Assembly: GCF_002943425.1 (NCBI RefSeq)
Contig: NZ_PTRA01000002.1
Coordinates: 398,812 to 462,811 of the forward strand
DNA from: Siphonobacter curvatus
GTDB lineage: Bacteria > Bacteroidota > Bacteroidia > Cytophagales > Spirosomataceae
Direction of reading: 5' to 3'
DNA: 64,000 nucleotides
In this document: piece after piece, positions 54,295-63,837 of the stretch
How positions within the stretch are numbered: the stretch's first letter is position 1
How the letters are laid out: each line of letters begins with the position of its first letter
The notes under the pieces: generated by a model
Told to the model about the DNA's origin: nothing
What the model saw: only the letters and a program-made list of their open reading frames with translations
The model's database searches: none
Program-made: the position numbers and the translations under genes

Positions 54295-57200
54295 ATGCTA
54301 AAAAAGTCTACTCCCCAAGTCTTTATCTATCAAATTATGCGGTTTACGGTCTATCAGTGCGTCTTCGTACTCTTGCTGGCCAGTATGGCTTTCGCTCATG
54401 ATAACTACGCTCAGGGGGTTTTGAAGCGATCGGTAACGATTTCGGCTCAGAACCTTACGTTAAAACAACTGCTGCAACAACTGCAAACGCAGGCGAACGT
54501 TCGATTCGTCTACAGTAGCAGTCAGGTTCAACTCGACCAGAAGGTTACTTTATCCAGCGTACAGGAACCTTTACATCAAGTATTAACGAAAGTACTCCAC
54601 CCACTGGGTTTGAGTTTTACTACGCAGCCGAATTCCAATCTCATTATCATCAAACCGGCGGTTAGTACGGTGGCAGAGACTGCCCCAACGGTGGAACGGC
54701 AAATTTCCGGACAGGTACTGAGTGCCGATACCGAGCAGCCAATGATTGGCGTAAGTGTTCGGGTGAAAGGCACTACTCAGGGCACCGTTACGAATGACCG
54801 GGGCGAATTCCGCATCACGACTCCCGATACGGGCATCACGCTGATTTTCAGTTATGTTGGCTATGAAACCCGTGAAGTGGGTGTGGGAACTCAGTCGTAC
54901 CTGAAAGTCGATCTGAAACCGAAAGACGCTTCCCTGAACGATGTCGTCGTCATTGGGTACGGAACCACGACGCAACGTTTTAATACCGGAGCCGTCAGCT
55001 CGATTACGGCGAAAGACATTGCCGTTCAGCCCGTTTCGAATCCTTTGGTGGCTTTGCAGGGTCGCATCTCAGGGATGCAGATTACGCAGAACAATGGTTT
55101 ACCGGGTAGTGCCGTTCGCATTCAAATTCGCGGCCAGGGTTCCTTAGGGGCCGGAACGATTCCTTTGTACGTCGTGGATGGCGTTCCCTTTACCCTTTTC
55201 AATGGATCGCAACCCGCTGCGGATAACCTTAACTCCAATGGTTTCTCCGGAGCCAATGGCGAGCAGAGTCCTTTAAGTTTGATTCCTCCCGAGGATATTG
55301 AACGCATTGACATTTTGAAAGATGCGGATGCTACGGCAATTTATGGCTCTCGTGGATCAAACGGGGTAATCCTGATTACGACTAAAAAAGGGAAGTCTGG
55401 AAAAACGCAATTCAATGTAAACATCAACAAAGGAGCGGGTAAAGTACCTAATTTCATTCCCATGCTGAATACGGAACAGTACCTCAGCATGCGTCGGGAT
55501 GCCTTTGCCAAAGCGGGCGTTACTCCCAACACCGTCAATGCTCCGGATTTAACGGTTTGGGACCAGAATGCAAATACTGATTGGCAACGCCGCTATATGG
55601 GCGGGACCGCTCAGTTTCTGAATGCCTCGGCTTCCGTATCCGGCGGTAATGCCTTCAATTCGTTCCTCTTCAGCGGATTATACCGAAAAGAAGGAACCGT
55701 TTTTCCTGGAGATTTGGGAGCTACCACGGTTTCAGGTCGTTTTGCGGGAAGTCACTCTTCAGCCAATCAAAAATTTAAAATTGAATTCAGTACCTCTTAT
55801 TCACGACTACAGACCAATCTGATTGGCACCGATTTAACGACTGTCTATAATATTGCTCCCAACTTTCCCCTCTATAATTCTGATGGAAGTTTAAATTGGA
55901 CTGGCGGAATCACTAATCCCGAGGCCTTATTAATGCGGGATTTTGATAATACGAGCACCAACTTTATTTCAAACCTGACGTTAAAGTATTCAATCTTGCC
56001 CGGTTTAGACGTACGAGTTAATACGGGGTATACACTCACGGGTATCAATCAGATTCAGGCCAATCCGGCCCGTTCGAAAAACCCTTCGTCGAACCCCTTG
56101 AACACGGCCAACTTTGCGAACAGTTCGGTCGAAACCTATATCGTTGAGCCCCAGGTTGATTACGTAAAAAGTTTTGGTAAAAATCGTTTCAATGTGCTGA
56201 TCGGAGGAACCCTCCAACAATCCAATTCGAACGGACAAACCTTCAGCGGTACCAATTACAGTAATGAGGCCTTAATCAAATCGCTGGGTGGAGCAGGTAC
56301 CGTTACCGGTAGTTCTAGCTATTCGCTCTACAAGTACACAGCGGCTTTTGGCCGAATTAATTACAGCTGGGACAACAAGTATATCCTTGACGCAACCTTC
56401 CGCCGCGACGGTTCTTCCCGATTCGGACCAAATAACCGCTTTGGTAATTTCGGAGCGTTGGGAGCGGCCTGGCTCGTTACGTCGGAAGATTTCATGAAAA
56501 CCTTACCCTGGGTAAGTTTCCTGAAACTGCGGGGTAGCTATGGCTTAACGGGTAATGACCAGATCCCGAATTACTTGTACCTCCCCACGTTCTCCGTTAC
56601 GGGAAGCGGTAGTACCTATATGGGTACCGCTACCATGGTCAACTACAATATAGCCAATCCGAATCTGCACTGGGAAACCATGAAAAAACTGGAAGCAGCG
56701 ATCGAATTAGGTTTTCTCAAAGATCGAATCCTGCTGAAAGCGGATTACTTCCGCAATCGCTCCGGCGACCAGTTAGCCAGCACGAATATGCCTACGCAGT
56801 CGGGTGTGAACTCGTACTACAGCAACCTGGATGCAGTCATTCAAAACGACGGTTTCGAGTTTGAGCTGAACACGATCAATGTACAAACGGCAGCCATGCG
56901 TTGGTCGACTAACCTTAACCTCACCTTTCTGCGGAATAAACTCCTTTCCATTGGTGACCCAACCAAACTGTTTAATTCCAGCTCCTACACCGTAGGCCAG
57001 CCCATTAATGCAACCCGTCTGTTTCAATACGCAGGTTTAGACGCTACGGGAGCTCCTATGATTCAGGATCTTGATGGCGATGGCATTATTGATTTTAATA
57101 ATGACCGCCTGATGGCTCCCATTGGCACACCCTATTTTGGTGGCATCAATAACTCCCTGTCTTACAAGAATTTCCAGCTAGACGTTTTTCTGCGATTTAA

Positions 57201-57633
57201 CCACCGCATGGGGATGGTAAATAACACGTTGAGTTTACCTTTCGGATCTACGCTCCAAAATACCAATACCGCTGCCCTGGATCGGTGGACGGAAAGTAAT
57301 CCGAATGCGACGTATCCCGCAGCCACGACACTTTCGACCAGTGCCATCAGTTATTATAACTCATCTACGGCCCGCTGGGGGGATACTTCCTTTCTGAAAC
57401 TAAAGACGATCAGCCTCGCTTATAACCTGCCTATCGCCTGGATTCAGCCCATGCATCTTTCAAAAGTTTCGATTTACGTGCAAGGACAAAACCTGTTCAC
57501 CTGGGCTAAGCAGAAGTACACCTACGATCCTGAAAGCACCGTAGGTGGAACCGGTACGGGTTTAGGTACGGGTCAATATATCGCCATGCCTCAACTACGC
57601 ACCTTCGTCGCTGGTCTTAATGTTTCATTCTAA
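54295..57633 (+). CDS. SusC/RagA-like TonB-dependent transporter with STN domain (second system)
   Basis: 1112 residues. Signal peptide near 14-40 (VYQCVFVLLLASMAFAH), STN domain (about 45-120; LTLKQLLQQLQTQANVRFVYSSSQVQ), Ig-like domain (ISGQVLSADTEQPMIGVSV), plug (VVVIGYGTTTQRFNTGAVSS; ERIDILKDADATAIYGSRGSNGVI) and barrel. The STN domain fits control by the adjacent FecR. It imports the nutrient bound by the SusD that follows 15 bases later. Confidence 0.95.
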   Translation: MLKKSTPQVFIYQIMRFTVYQCVFVLLLASMAFAHDNYAQGVLKRSVTISAQNLTLKQLLQQLQTQANVRFVYSSSQVQLDQKVTLSSVQEPLHQVLTKVLHPLGLSFTTQPNSNLIIIKPAVSTVAETAPTVERQISGQVLSADTEQPMIGVSVRVKGTTQGTVTNDRGEFRITTPDTGITLIFSYVGYETREVGVGTQSYLKVDLKPKDASLNDVVVIGYGTTTQRFNTGAVSSITAKDIAVQPVSNPLVALQGRISGMQITQNNGLPGSAVRIQIRGQGSLGAGTIPLYVVDGVPFTLFNGSQPAADNLNSNGFSGANGEQSPLSLIPPEDIERIDILKDADATAIYGSRGSNGVILITTKKGKSGKTQFNVNINKGAGKVPNFIPMLNTEQYLSMRRDAFAKAGVTPNTVNAPDLTVWDQNANTDWQRRYMGGTAQFLNASASVSGGNAFNSFLFSGLYRKEGTVFPGDLGATTVSGRFAGSHSSANQKFKIEFSTSYSRLQTNLIGTDLTTVYNIAPNFPLYNSDGSLNWTGGITNPEALLMRDFDNTSTNFISNLTLKYSILPGLDVRVNTGYTLTGINQIQANPARSKNPSSNPLNTANFANSSVETYIVEPQVDYVKSFGKNRFNVLIGGTLQQSNSNGQTFSGTNYSNEALIKSLGGAGTVTGSSSYSLYKYTAAFGRINYSWDNKYILDATFRRDGSSRFGPNNRFGNFGALGAAWLVTSEDFMKTLPWVSFLKLRGSYGLTGNDQIPNYLYLPTFSVTGSGSTYMGTATMVNYNIANPNLHWETMKKLEAAIELGFLKDRILLKADYFRNRSGDQLASTNMPTQSGVNSYYSNLDAVIQNDGFEFELNTINVQTAAMRWSTNLNLTFLRNKLLSIGDPTKLFNSSSYTVGQPINATRLFQYAGLDATGAPMIQDLDGDGIIDFNNDRLMAPIGTPYFGGINNSLSYKNFQLDVFLRFNHRMGMVNNTLSLPFGSTLQNTNTAALDRWTESNPNATYPAATTLSTSAISYYNSSTARWGDTSFLKLKTISLAYNLPIAWIQPMHLSKVSIYVQGQNLFTWAKQKYTYDPESTVGGTGTGLGTGQYIAMPQLRTFVAGLNVSF

Positions 57634-57648
57634 CGCAGGAATACTCTT

Positions 57649-59019
57649 ATGAAATCTCTCCATCGAATCGCCTTCATTCTCGCCCTGGCAGGATTGGGAC
57701 TTAGTTCCTGCGAAAAGTTTGTCACCATTGATTACCCCGCTACCAGTATTGGTACGGAAGATGCCTTTGCCAGTGATGCCTCCGCAACAGCGGTAGTTTT
57801 AAACATGTACTCCACCGTTCGTAATAGTTCTCCCCTTAGTGATAACATTACCATGAACTGGACAGGCTACGCGGGCCTCTTGAGTGATGAACTAGAGTAT
57901 ACCCCTTCAAATGCTACTCTGGAACAATTTGAAACCAATACGGTAGATGCTCTGAATTCGTCGGTTGCCAATGGTTTGTGGTATAACTCCTACAGCCTGA
58001 TTCGGCAGGCTAATCAGGCCATCGTAAACATTGCCAACTCAAAAGGCATGACCCAGGCGAGTAAGGATCAGTTAACGGGTGAAGCTAAATTCTGGCGGGC
58101 GTATGGGTTCTTTACACTCGTTAATTATTTCGGAGATGTTCCCCTAACGACCTCTTCCGACGAATTCATTAACGCTTCTCTCACTCGTACGCCCTCCGCT
58201 CAGGTATGGGCTCAGATCGTCACCGATTTGAAAGAGGCTAAAGCCAGCCTGCCCGCAGCGTATGTAGGTACGCTGCGTACCCGGGTGAACAAACACGCCG
58301 CTTCGGCCCTACTTGCCCGGGCGTATCTGTACACCAAAGATTACGCGAACGCTTCCGCCGAGGCCTCTGAAGTGATTGCTTCGGGCACGTATGCATTGGT
58401 AGATCCCTCCCAAACCTTCATTAATACCAGTAACGAAACGATTTTTCAGGTTGGTACGCTACTGGGATTCACGGTTTTGGGCGGCAATTACCGGAACTCA
58501 CTCCCCACCACGCCACCCGTTTATGTGTTGAAATCGAATTTTGTTCAATCGTTTGAAGCCGGCGATAAACGCCGTACCAACTGGTCTGATTCGCTAGTGA
58601 TTGCTAATACGACCTACCAGCGTATCAATAAATACAAATTACAGACCGCCACTGCTGGGAATGAATACATCGTGTTCCTGCGTCTGGCGGAGCTGTATCT
58701 AATCCGAGCTGAAGCTCGGGCCAATCAGAATCAGCTAACCGAAGCCGTAGCGGATCTGAATGTGGTTCGTACGCGGGCTGGTTTAGCGAATAGTACAGCC
58801 AGTACGCAAAGCAGCCTTATTAACGCGATTTTACAGGAACGTAAAGTCGAATTTTTCGGGGAGTATGGTCACCGCTGGTTTGACCTCAAACGTACCAATC
58901 AGGCCGATGCCGTACTGGCCCCGATCAAATCCGGCTGGAAAGCCACGGGCGTACTGATGCCCATTCCATCCACTCAGATTGAGGCGAATCCGGTACTTAC
59001 ACAAAACCCAGGTTATTAA
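57649..59019 (+). CDS. SusD/RagB-like lipoprotein (second system)
   Basis: 456 residues. Lipobox LSSC puts the acylated cysteine at about residue 21. TPR-like helices and the C-terminal YIVFLRLAELYLIRAEAR, LNVVRTRAGL and FGEYGHRWFDLKRTNQA are the SusD signature. It caps the SusC encoded just upstream; substrate unknown. It is followed 23 bases later by a TlpA-type protein. Confidence 0.95.
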   Translation: MKSLHRIAFILALAGLGLSSCEKFVTIDYPATSIGTEDAFASDASATAVVLNMYSTVRNSSPLSDNITMNWTGYAGLLSDELEYTPSNATLEQFETNTVDALNSSVANGLWYNSYSLIRQANQAIVNIANSKGMTQASKDQLTGEAKFWRAYGFFTLVNYFGDVPLTTSSDEFINASLTRTPSAQVWAQIVTDLKEAKASLPAAYVGTLRTRVNKHAASALLARAYLYTKDYANASAEASEVIASGTYALVDPSQTFINTSNETIFQVGTLLGFTVLGGNYRNSLPTTPPVYVLKSNFVQSFEAGDKRRTNWSDSLVIANTTYQRINKYKLQTATAGNEYIVFLRLAELYLIRAEARANQNQLTEAVADLNVVRTRAGLANSTASTQSSLINAILQERKVEFFGEYGHRWFDLKRTNQADAVLAPIKSGWKATGVLMPIPSTQIEANPVLTQNPGY

Positions 59020-59042
59020 TCAACTACTAACCAATGTATAGT

Positions 59043-60170
59043 ATGAAAAAAGCGACCACGCTGGCTGGCTTGATGTTACTAAGCATCTCCGCCGCCTTTG
59101 CTCAAAAAGCACCCGCTTCAACCTACCTCATCAAGGGTGAAATCAAGGGTTTGACGAACGAAAAGATTTACCTCAATTACCCGAAAGGTGAAGAGTCCGG
59201 CCGCGATTCGGTTATTACGAAAGACGGTAAGTTTTCATTCAAAGGAACGCTGGCCCACGAAGGAACGGCTTCCCTTTCACTGGCTTCCAACCGTCAGCAA
59301 TTCGTTTCCTTTTTCATCATGCCGGGCGTGCCTACCACAGTGACTGCTACTAAAGATGCCCTTCCGAAAGCCACCATCCAGGGATCCAAAGAAACCCGGG
59401 AATGGAAACAGCATCGCCACGAACTCGATTCCGTCGTTTTCACGCAGTTACAGGCCATTGAAAAGAAGTACACTTCCTTTCGGTCAGGACCTAAACAGGC
59501 TCTTCCTGATAGTCTGGCCAAACTTCAGTCCAAGGAAGTGCAGAACCAGTTCAAACGAGCAGATAGCGTGTCTCAGGCTTTTATCAAGACGCATCCCAAT
59601 TCAGTGATTAGCCCGTTTATAGCCATTAGCTATTACAACATGGAACCCGAAGCGGAGAAACTCCCGGGTTTGTACGCGGGCATGAGTCCAGCCGTTCAGA
59701 ATTCGTACTACGGAAAACAAATCAAAACGCTGACTACCGAGCTGGCCAAAATCGGTTTAGGCAAAATGGCTCCCGAATTTTCCATGGCCGATACTTCGGG
59801 CAAAAGCATCGCTTTGTCTTCTTTGAAGGGGAAATACGTACTGGTCGATTTTTGGGCTAGCTGGTGCGGCCCCTGCCGGAAGGAAAATCCGAATGTGGTA
59901 GCAGCGTATAACAAATACCGTGATAAAGGATTTACCATTCTGGGCGTATCCCTCGACTCGAAAAAAGCCGCTTGGATGAAGGCGATCGACATGGATAAAC
60001 TGACCTGGGATCACGTATCGGATTTAAAGGGCTGGCAAAATGAGGCGGCGGCCAAATACGTGGTAAAAGTTGTACCGACGAATTTCCTACTGGACAAAGA
60101 CGGTAAGATTGTCGCTAAAAACCTGCGGGGAGCCGACCTGGAAAAGAAGCTTGCTCAATTGTTGAATTAA
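59043..60170 (+). CDS. TlpA-like thioredoxin-fold protein with N-terminal DUF4369
   Basis: 375 residues from MKKATTLAGLML. Signal peptide ends at AFAQ, a beta-rich DUF4369-like region follows (about 25-125: LIKGEIKGLTNEKIYLNY), a helical linker, then an AhpC/TSA-type thioredoxin domain with FWASWCGPCRKENP (Cys275 and Cys278) and VVPTNFLLDKDG with the cis-proline. It acts as a periplasmic thiol reductase. It is the last gene of the SusCD unit, a common arrangement in Bacteroidota. Confidence 0.93.
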   Translation: MKKATTLAGLMLLSISAAFAQKAPASTYLIKGEIKGLTNEKIYLNYPKGEESGRDSVITKDGKFSFKGTLAHEGTASLSLASNRQQFVSFFIMPGVPTTVTATKDALPKATIQGSKETREWKQHRHELDSVVFTQLQAIEKKYTSFRSGPKQALPDSLAKLQSKEVQNQFKRADSVSQAFIKTHPNSVISPFIAISYYNMEPEAEKLPGLYAGMSPAVQNSYYGKQIKTLTTELAKIGLGKMAPEFSMADTSGKSIALSSLKGKYVLVDFWASWCGPCRKENPNVVAAYNKYRDKGFTILGVSLDSKKAAWMKAIDMDKLTWDHVSDLKGWQNEAAAKYVVKVVPTNFLLDKDGKIVAKNLRGADLEKKLAQLLN

Positions 60171-60185
60171 TTCGTATCGGATCAT

Positions 60186-60219
60186 TCTGGGAAGAGTCCA
60201 CGCCTAAACTCTTCCCAGA
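60186..60219 (+). terminator. Hairpin terminator after the TlpA-like gene
   Basis: A perfect 12-bp stem (TCTGGGAAGAGT 60186-60197 with ACTCTTCCCAGA 60208-60219), 16 bases after the stop codon. The T tail is weak. Confidence 0.65.
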
Positions 60220-60269
60220 TTACCTAACTGCGGGCATTACCCCTACACTTCATCCACTTGCAATAGATC

Positions 60270-61334
60270 ATGAGTTTACCGATAGAAACGATTGTAATTG
60301 CTCCCCGCATTCGGGAGAAATTCAATCACCTCTGGCATCTGGTCGGGAACACGCCCATGCTGGAAATCTTTTACTCCTATCAGGGCCAGGAGCGTTCGAT
60401 TTACGTCAAATGCGAGCATTATAACCTGACTGGTAGCATCAAAGACCGCATGGCTCTTCACGTGTTGCATCAATCCTACCGGGAAGGGAAAATTCAAGCG
60501 GGCGATCGCATCATTGAAGCCACCAGCGGAAGTACCGGCATTTCTTTTGCCGCGGTGGGCAGAGCTCTGGGTCATCCAGTCACCATCCTGATGCCGGCCG
60601 GTATGAGTCAGGAACGCATGGACATCATCAGTAGCTTGGGGGCTGACATTGAAGTATTTACCAAAGAACAGGGTGGGTTTAGAGGGGCTCAGCAGCGTTC
60701 GGAAGAAATGGCCGCTAGCGACCCCCGCCTGTTTTTGCCACGTCAGTTTGCCAATCAATTCAATGCCGAAGCGAATTACTTAACGACGGGCCGGGAGATT
60801 TGGCTGCAACTGCAAGCGATCGACATTACGCCCGATGCTTTTGTAGCGGGAGTGGGTACCGGTGGAACCGTCATGGGCGTGGGCCGATATTTGAAAAAAC
60901 GGAACCCCGCGATCCGGGTACACCCGCTGGAACCCGCTGAATCGCCTACCTTATCGGTCGGTTACAAAACCGGTACGCATCGCATCCAGGGTCTCTTTGA
61001 CGAATACATTCCCGAATTAGTGAACCTGAGTGAACTCGATAGTATCGTGCAGGCTTCCGATGGGGATTCGATTCTGATGGCTCAAAAACTAGCCACTGAG
61101 CTGGGTCTTGCCGTGGGCATATCTTCGGGAGCCAATTTAATTGGAGCCATTCAACTGCAAAATCAAATGGGTCCACAGGCCCGCGTGGTGACCATTTTAT
61201 GCGATAGCAATAAAAAATATCTGAGTACGGACCTGGTTCGTCAAGAACCCATCAAGTCAGGGTACTTCTCTTCCAGCGTTCATTTTCTGGATTACCGACC
61301 CATCAGCCGATTGGCGGCTCCTTTGCTTTGTTAA
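60270..61334 (+). CDS. PLP-dependent cysteine synthase family protein
   Basis: 354 residues, fold-type II PLP enzyme. Lys58 in NLTGSIKDRMA binds PLP, ATSGSTGISFA is the substrate loop, GVGTGGTVMGVGRYLK the phosphate-binding loop and VGISSGANLIG a further family motif. It resembles O-acetylserine sulfhydrylase or cystathionine beta-synthase; the Asn-Leu-Thr-Gly stretch and C-terminal extension (about 320-354) depart from CysK, so the exact reaction is open. It stands between the TlpA and DsbD genes. Confidence 0.88.
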   Translation: MSLPIETIVIAPRIREKFNHLWHLVGNTPMLEIFYSYQGQERSIYVKCEHYNLTGSIKDRMALHVLHQSYREGKIQAGDRIIEATSGSTGISFAAVGRALGHPVTILMPAGMSQERMDIISSLGADIEVFTKEQGGFRGAQQRSEEMAASDPRLFLPRQFANQFNAEANYLTTGREIWLQLQAIDITPDAFVAGVGTGGTVMGVGRYLKKRNPAIRVHPLEPAESPTLSVGYKTGTHRIQGLFDEYIPELVNLSELDSIVQASDGDSILMAQKLATELGLAVGISSGANLIGAIQLQNQMGPQARVVTILCDSNKKYLSTDLVRQEPIKSGYFSSSVHFLDYRPISRLAAPLLC

Positions 61335-61384
61335 GGGTTAACAGGCACCGTATACGTTCTCACGATTCTTACGTTTTCCTTCTT

Positions 61385-61831
61385 ATGAAAAAAGTATTTT
61401 TAGCCAGCATCGCTTTGCTGGTGGGTAGCTCGCTACAGGCTCAAATTTTAAAACCGGTCAAGTGGAGTTATGCCGCCAAAAAAACCAGTCCTACCGAAGC
61501 CGTCGTGTATTTGAAAGCCACCCTGGATCCCGGCTGGCACGTCTACTCCCAGCACGTCAAGGAAGGAGGCCCCGTGGCTACCTCTTTCAAATTCACTCCC
61601 GGAAGCTATGCCCTGCTGGGACCCACCCAGGAACCTACCCCCATTACCAAACTGGAAAAGGTATTCGGTATGGAAGTCAGCTATTTTGAGAAGCAGGTTA
61701 TTTTCCAGCAAAAGCTCAAACTCACCGGCAAGACACCCCTGACCGTTAAAGGCACCCTGGAATACATGGTCTGCGATGACAAGCAGTGCCTGCCCCCCGA
61801 AGAAGTAAGCTTTACTGTTCCCGTAAAATAA
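61385..61831 (+). CDS. DsbD N-terminal (alpha)-type domain protein, exported
   Basis: 148 residues from MKKVFLASIALL; signal peptide ends at LQAQ. The Ig-like fold shows LDPGWHVYSQHV and YMVCDDKQCLPPEEVSF, in which the C-x5-C pair is that of the DsbD alpha domain. It passes electrons from the membrane part to periplasmic thiols. It directly precedes the membrane part encoded from 61841, so DsbD is split over two genes. Confidence 0.92.
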   Translation: MKKVFLASIALLVGSSLQAQILKPVKWSYAAKKTSPTEAVVYLKATLDPGWHVYSQHVKEGGPVATSFKFTPGSYALLGPTQEPTPITKLEKVFGMEVSYFEKQVIFQQKLKLTGKTPLTVKGTLEYMVCDDKQCLPPEEVSFTVPVK

Positions 61832-61840
61832 GTGACCACT

Positions 61841-63529
61841 ATGCTACTGCATTTCTTTCCCCTGAAGCGGTGGCTTCGGATCGGGGCCATGGGCTTACTC
61901 GTGCTGCTGGGTCTGCTGAGCACGACAGGCGTCTGGGCTCAGGACTCGCTTTCCATCAACGATCTGGAGTTCACCCCCGTCGAAGAAACGACCGATTCGG
62001 TGGGTGCCTCGACTCAGACAACGGTATCGGCGGACACTAGTGCTCAGTCGCTGAGCGGCGTAGCCAACACCCCGGCTACGCCCTCGGCCGAAAGCGAGTC
62101 CTTGTGGATGACTTTTGTAGCGGGACTTCTGGGGGGCCTGGCGGCCATCTTCATGCCCTGCATTTTTCCGCTGTTGCCCATGACCGTCAGCTTTTTTACC
62201 AAGCAGGCCGAAAGCAAATCCTCGGGAGTCCGCAATGCCCTCCTCTACGGCTTTTCCATCATCGTCATCTACGTTTCGCTGGGCTTGCTCATTACCGTTC
62301 TTTTTGGGGCCGATGCGCTCAATAACCTGTCCACCAACGGCCTCTTCAACTTTGCTTTCTTTTTGCTGCTGGTGGTTTTTGCCGCGTCCTTTCTGGGGGC
62401 CTTTGAGATCATGCTGCCCACTTCCTGGGCCAACAAGATGGATCAGAAAGCCGATCAGGGTGGCCTGCTGGGCATTTTCTTTATGGCCACGACGCTTTCC
62501 CTGGTGAGCTTCTCCTGCACGGGTCCCATCATTGGTACGCTGCTGGTACAGGCGGCTTCCATGGGAGCGTTGCTGGGGCCCGCCGTGGGTATGTTCGGCT
62601 TTGCGCTGGCCCTGGCTCTGCCCTTCACGCTGTTTTCCCTGTTTCCCTCTTGGATGAAAACCCTGCCCAAATCGGGGGGCTGGCTTAATTCCGTAAAGGT
62701 CACGCTGGGAATTCTGGAGCTGGCCCTGGCCCTGAAGTTTTTATCCAACGTCGATCTGGCCTACCACTGGCAGTGGTTTGACCGCGAAGTCTTTCTAGTA
62801 CTCTGGATCATTCTCTTTGGCGTGCTGGGTTTCTATTTGCTGGGCAAGCTTCGCTTTGCGCAAGATTCGCCGCTGGTTTCCTTGTCGGTACCCCGCTTTT
62901 TTCTGGCGGTGCTCGCCCTGAGCTTTTCGCTCTACATGATTCCGGGCCTGTGGGGAGCCCCTTTGAAAGCCATCGCGGCTTTTCTGCCCCCGCAGCAGAC
63001 CCAGGATTTTGATCTGTACTCCGCCAGTCTGGCCGGGCATGTGGGTGCACCGAAGGAAAGCCACCCCACCCGTAAGTACGGCGATTTGTTTCATGCCCCC
63101 CTGGGCCTGGATGCTTTTTTTGATTACGAGCAAGGGCTGGCCTACGCCCGAAAGGTGAATAAGCCCGTCTTGATTGATTTTACGGGGCATGCCTGCGTGA
63201 ATTGTCGAAAAATGGAGGCCACCGTCTGGCCCGACCCCGCCGTCTTACAAACCATTCGCGAAAAGTACGTCTTGATTCAGCTCTACGTCGATGATAAAAC
63301 CGAGCTAGCGGCTGCGGAACAAACGGTGGTCAGCGGAAAGCCCATTCGCACGATTGGCAAGAAGTGGAGCAATTTGCAGGCCAGCCACTTTTTATCCAAT
63401 TCTCAGCCGTACTACGTGCTGCTGGATGCGAACACCGAGCGGCCTTTGGTCAGGCCACAGGGAGCCAATTATGACACCAATGAATTTCTCGCTTTTTTGA
63501 ATACGGGCCTAGCGAGCAAACTTAAGTAA
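61841..63529 (+). CDS. DsbD-type thiol:disulfide interchange protein (CcdA and thioredoxin parts)
   Basis: About 562 residues from MLLHFFPLKRW; GTG 61832 is possible. After a signal region and a Ser/Thr-rich linker come about eight membrane helices with the two key cysteines in FMPCIFPLLPM and FSCTGPIIGTLLV, then a periplasmic thioredoxin domain with the active-site pair in GHACVNCRKMEATVW. It moves reducing power from cytoplasmic thioredoxin to the periplasm. It overlaps or touches the alpha-domain gene and works with it. Confidence 0.94.
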   Translation: MLLHFFPLKRWLRIGAMGLLVLLGLLSTTGVWAQDSLSINDLEFTPVEETTDSVGASTQTTVSADTSAQSLSGVANTPATPSAESESLWMTFVAGLLGGLAAIFMPCIFPLLPMTVSFFTKQAESKSSGVRNALLYGFSIIVIYVSLGLLITVLFGADALNNLSTNGLFNFAFFLLLVVFAASFLGAFEIMLPTSWANKMDQKADQGGLLGIFFMATTLSLVSFSCTGPIIGTLLVQAASMGALLGPAVGMFGFALALALPFTLFSLFPSWMKTLPKSGGWLNSVKVTLGILELALALKFLSNVDLAYHWQWFDREVFLVLWIILFGVLGFYLLGKLRFAQDSPLVSLSVPRFFLAVLALSFSLYMIPGLWGAPLKAIAAFLPPQQTQDFDLYSASLAGHVGAPKESHPTRKYGDLFHAPLGLDAFFDYEQGLAYARKVNKPVLIDFTGHACVNCRKMEATVWPDPAVLQTIREKYVLIQLYVDDKTELAAAEQTVVSGKPIRTIGKKWSNLQASHFLSNSQPYYVLLDANTERPLVRPQGANYDTNEFLAFLNTGLASKLK

Positions 63530-63546
63530 AAAGTAGTGAACACGTT

Positions 63547-63597
63547 TTGGTTAAGAGGAGATCGATAGGGCTTTCTCGCTGAGGAAGTTCTATCTTC
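63547..63597 (+). repeat. Hairpin repeat, copy 1
   Basis: GTTTTGGTTAAG followed by a stem of GATAGGGCTTTCT (63564-63576) and AGGAAGTTCTATC (63582-63594) with loop CGCTG. The stem pairs fully through three G-U pairs. The same layout recurs at 63728. Confidence 0.7.
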
Positions 63598-63727
63598 ATT
63601 AACCGGGTTTTGGATCAATCTTTAGGAAGTTCTTGGTTAGCCCCTGCCCGCCTCCCCAAGCGTTTCTGTTCGTTTGGTCTGAGTCCTTGGTCCAATCGTA
63701 CGCCGATTAATAGAGACAGTTTAAGTT

Positions 63728-63777
63728 TTGGTTAGGAAAAACGCATAGAGCTTTCTTGCTGAGAAAGCTCTATTTCA
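63728..63777 (+). repeat. Hairpin repeat, copy 2
   Basis: GTTTTGGTTAGG followed by a perfect 12-bp stem, ATAGAGCTTTCT (63745-63756) with AGAAAGCTCTAT (63762-63773), loop TGCTG. Copies 1 and 2 differ mainly at positions that keep the pairing. It could be a terminator, though no strong T run follows. Confidence 0.7.
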
Positions 63778-63837
63778 CTCCTCGTCGCTTACCTCACCAA
63801 CTAGTTGCATTCGATATATTCTATTCCTATCAACAAC

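Larger units (their letters stand above)
63530..63837. other. Intergenic region with a duplicated hairpin
   Basis: 308 bases without a gene. It contains two related hairpin elements at 63547-63597 and 63728-63777, listed separately. The piece between them holds nothing I recognise. Confidence 0.55.

Noticed and set aside
63640..63665. Short GC-rich stretch resembling the arms of the 26537 stem-loop
   Set aside because: Similarity is limited to a C-rich run and does not extend to the pairing pattern.
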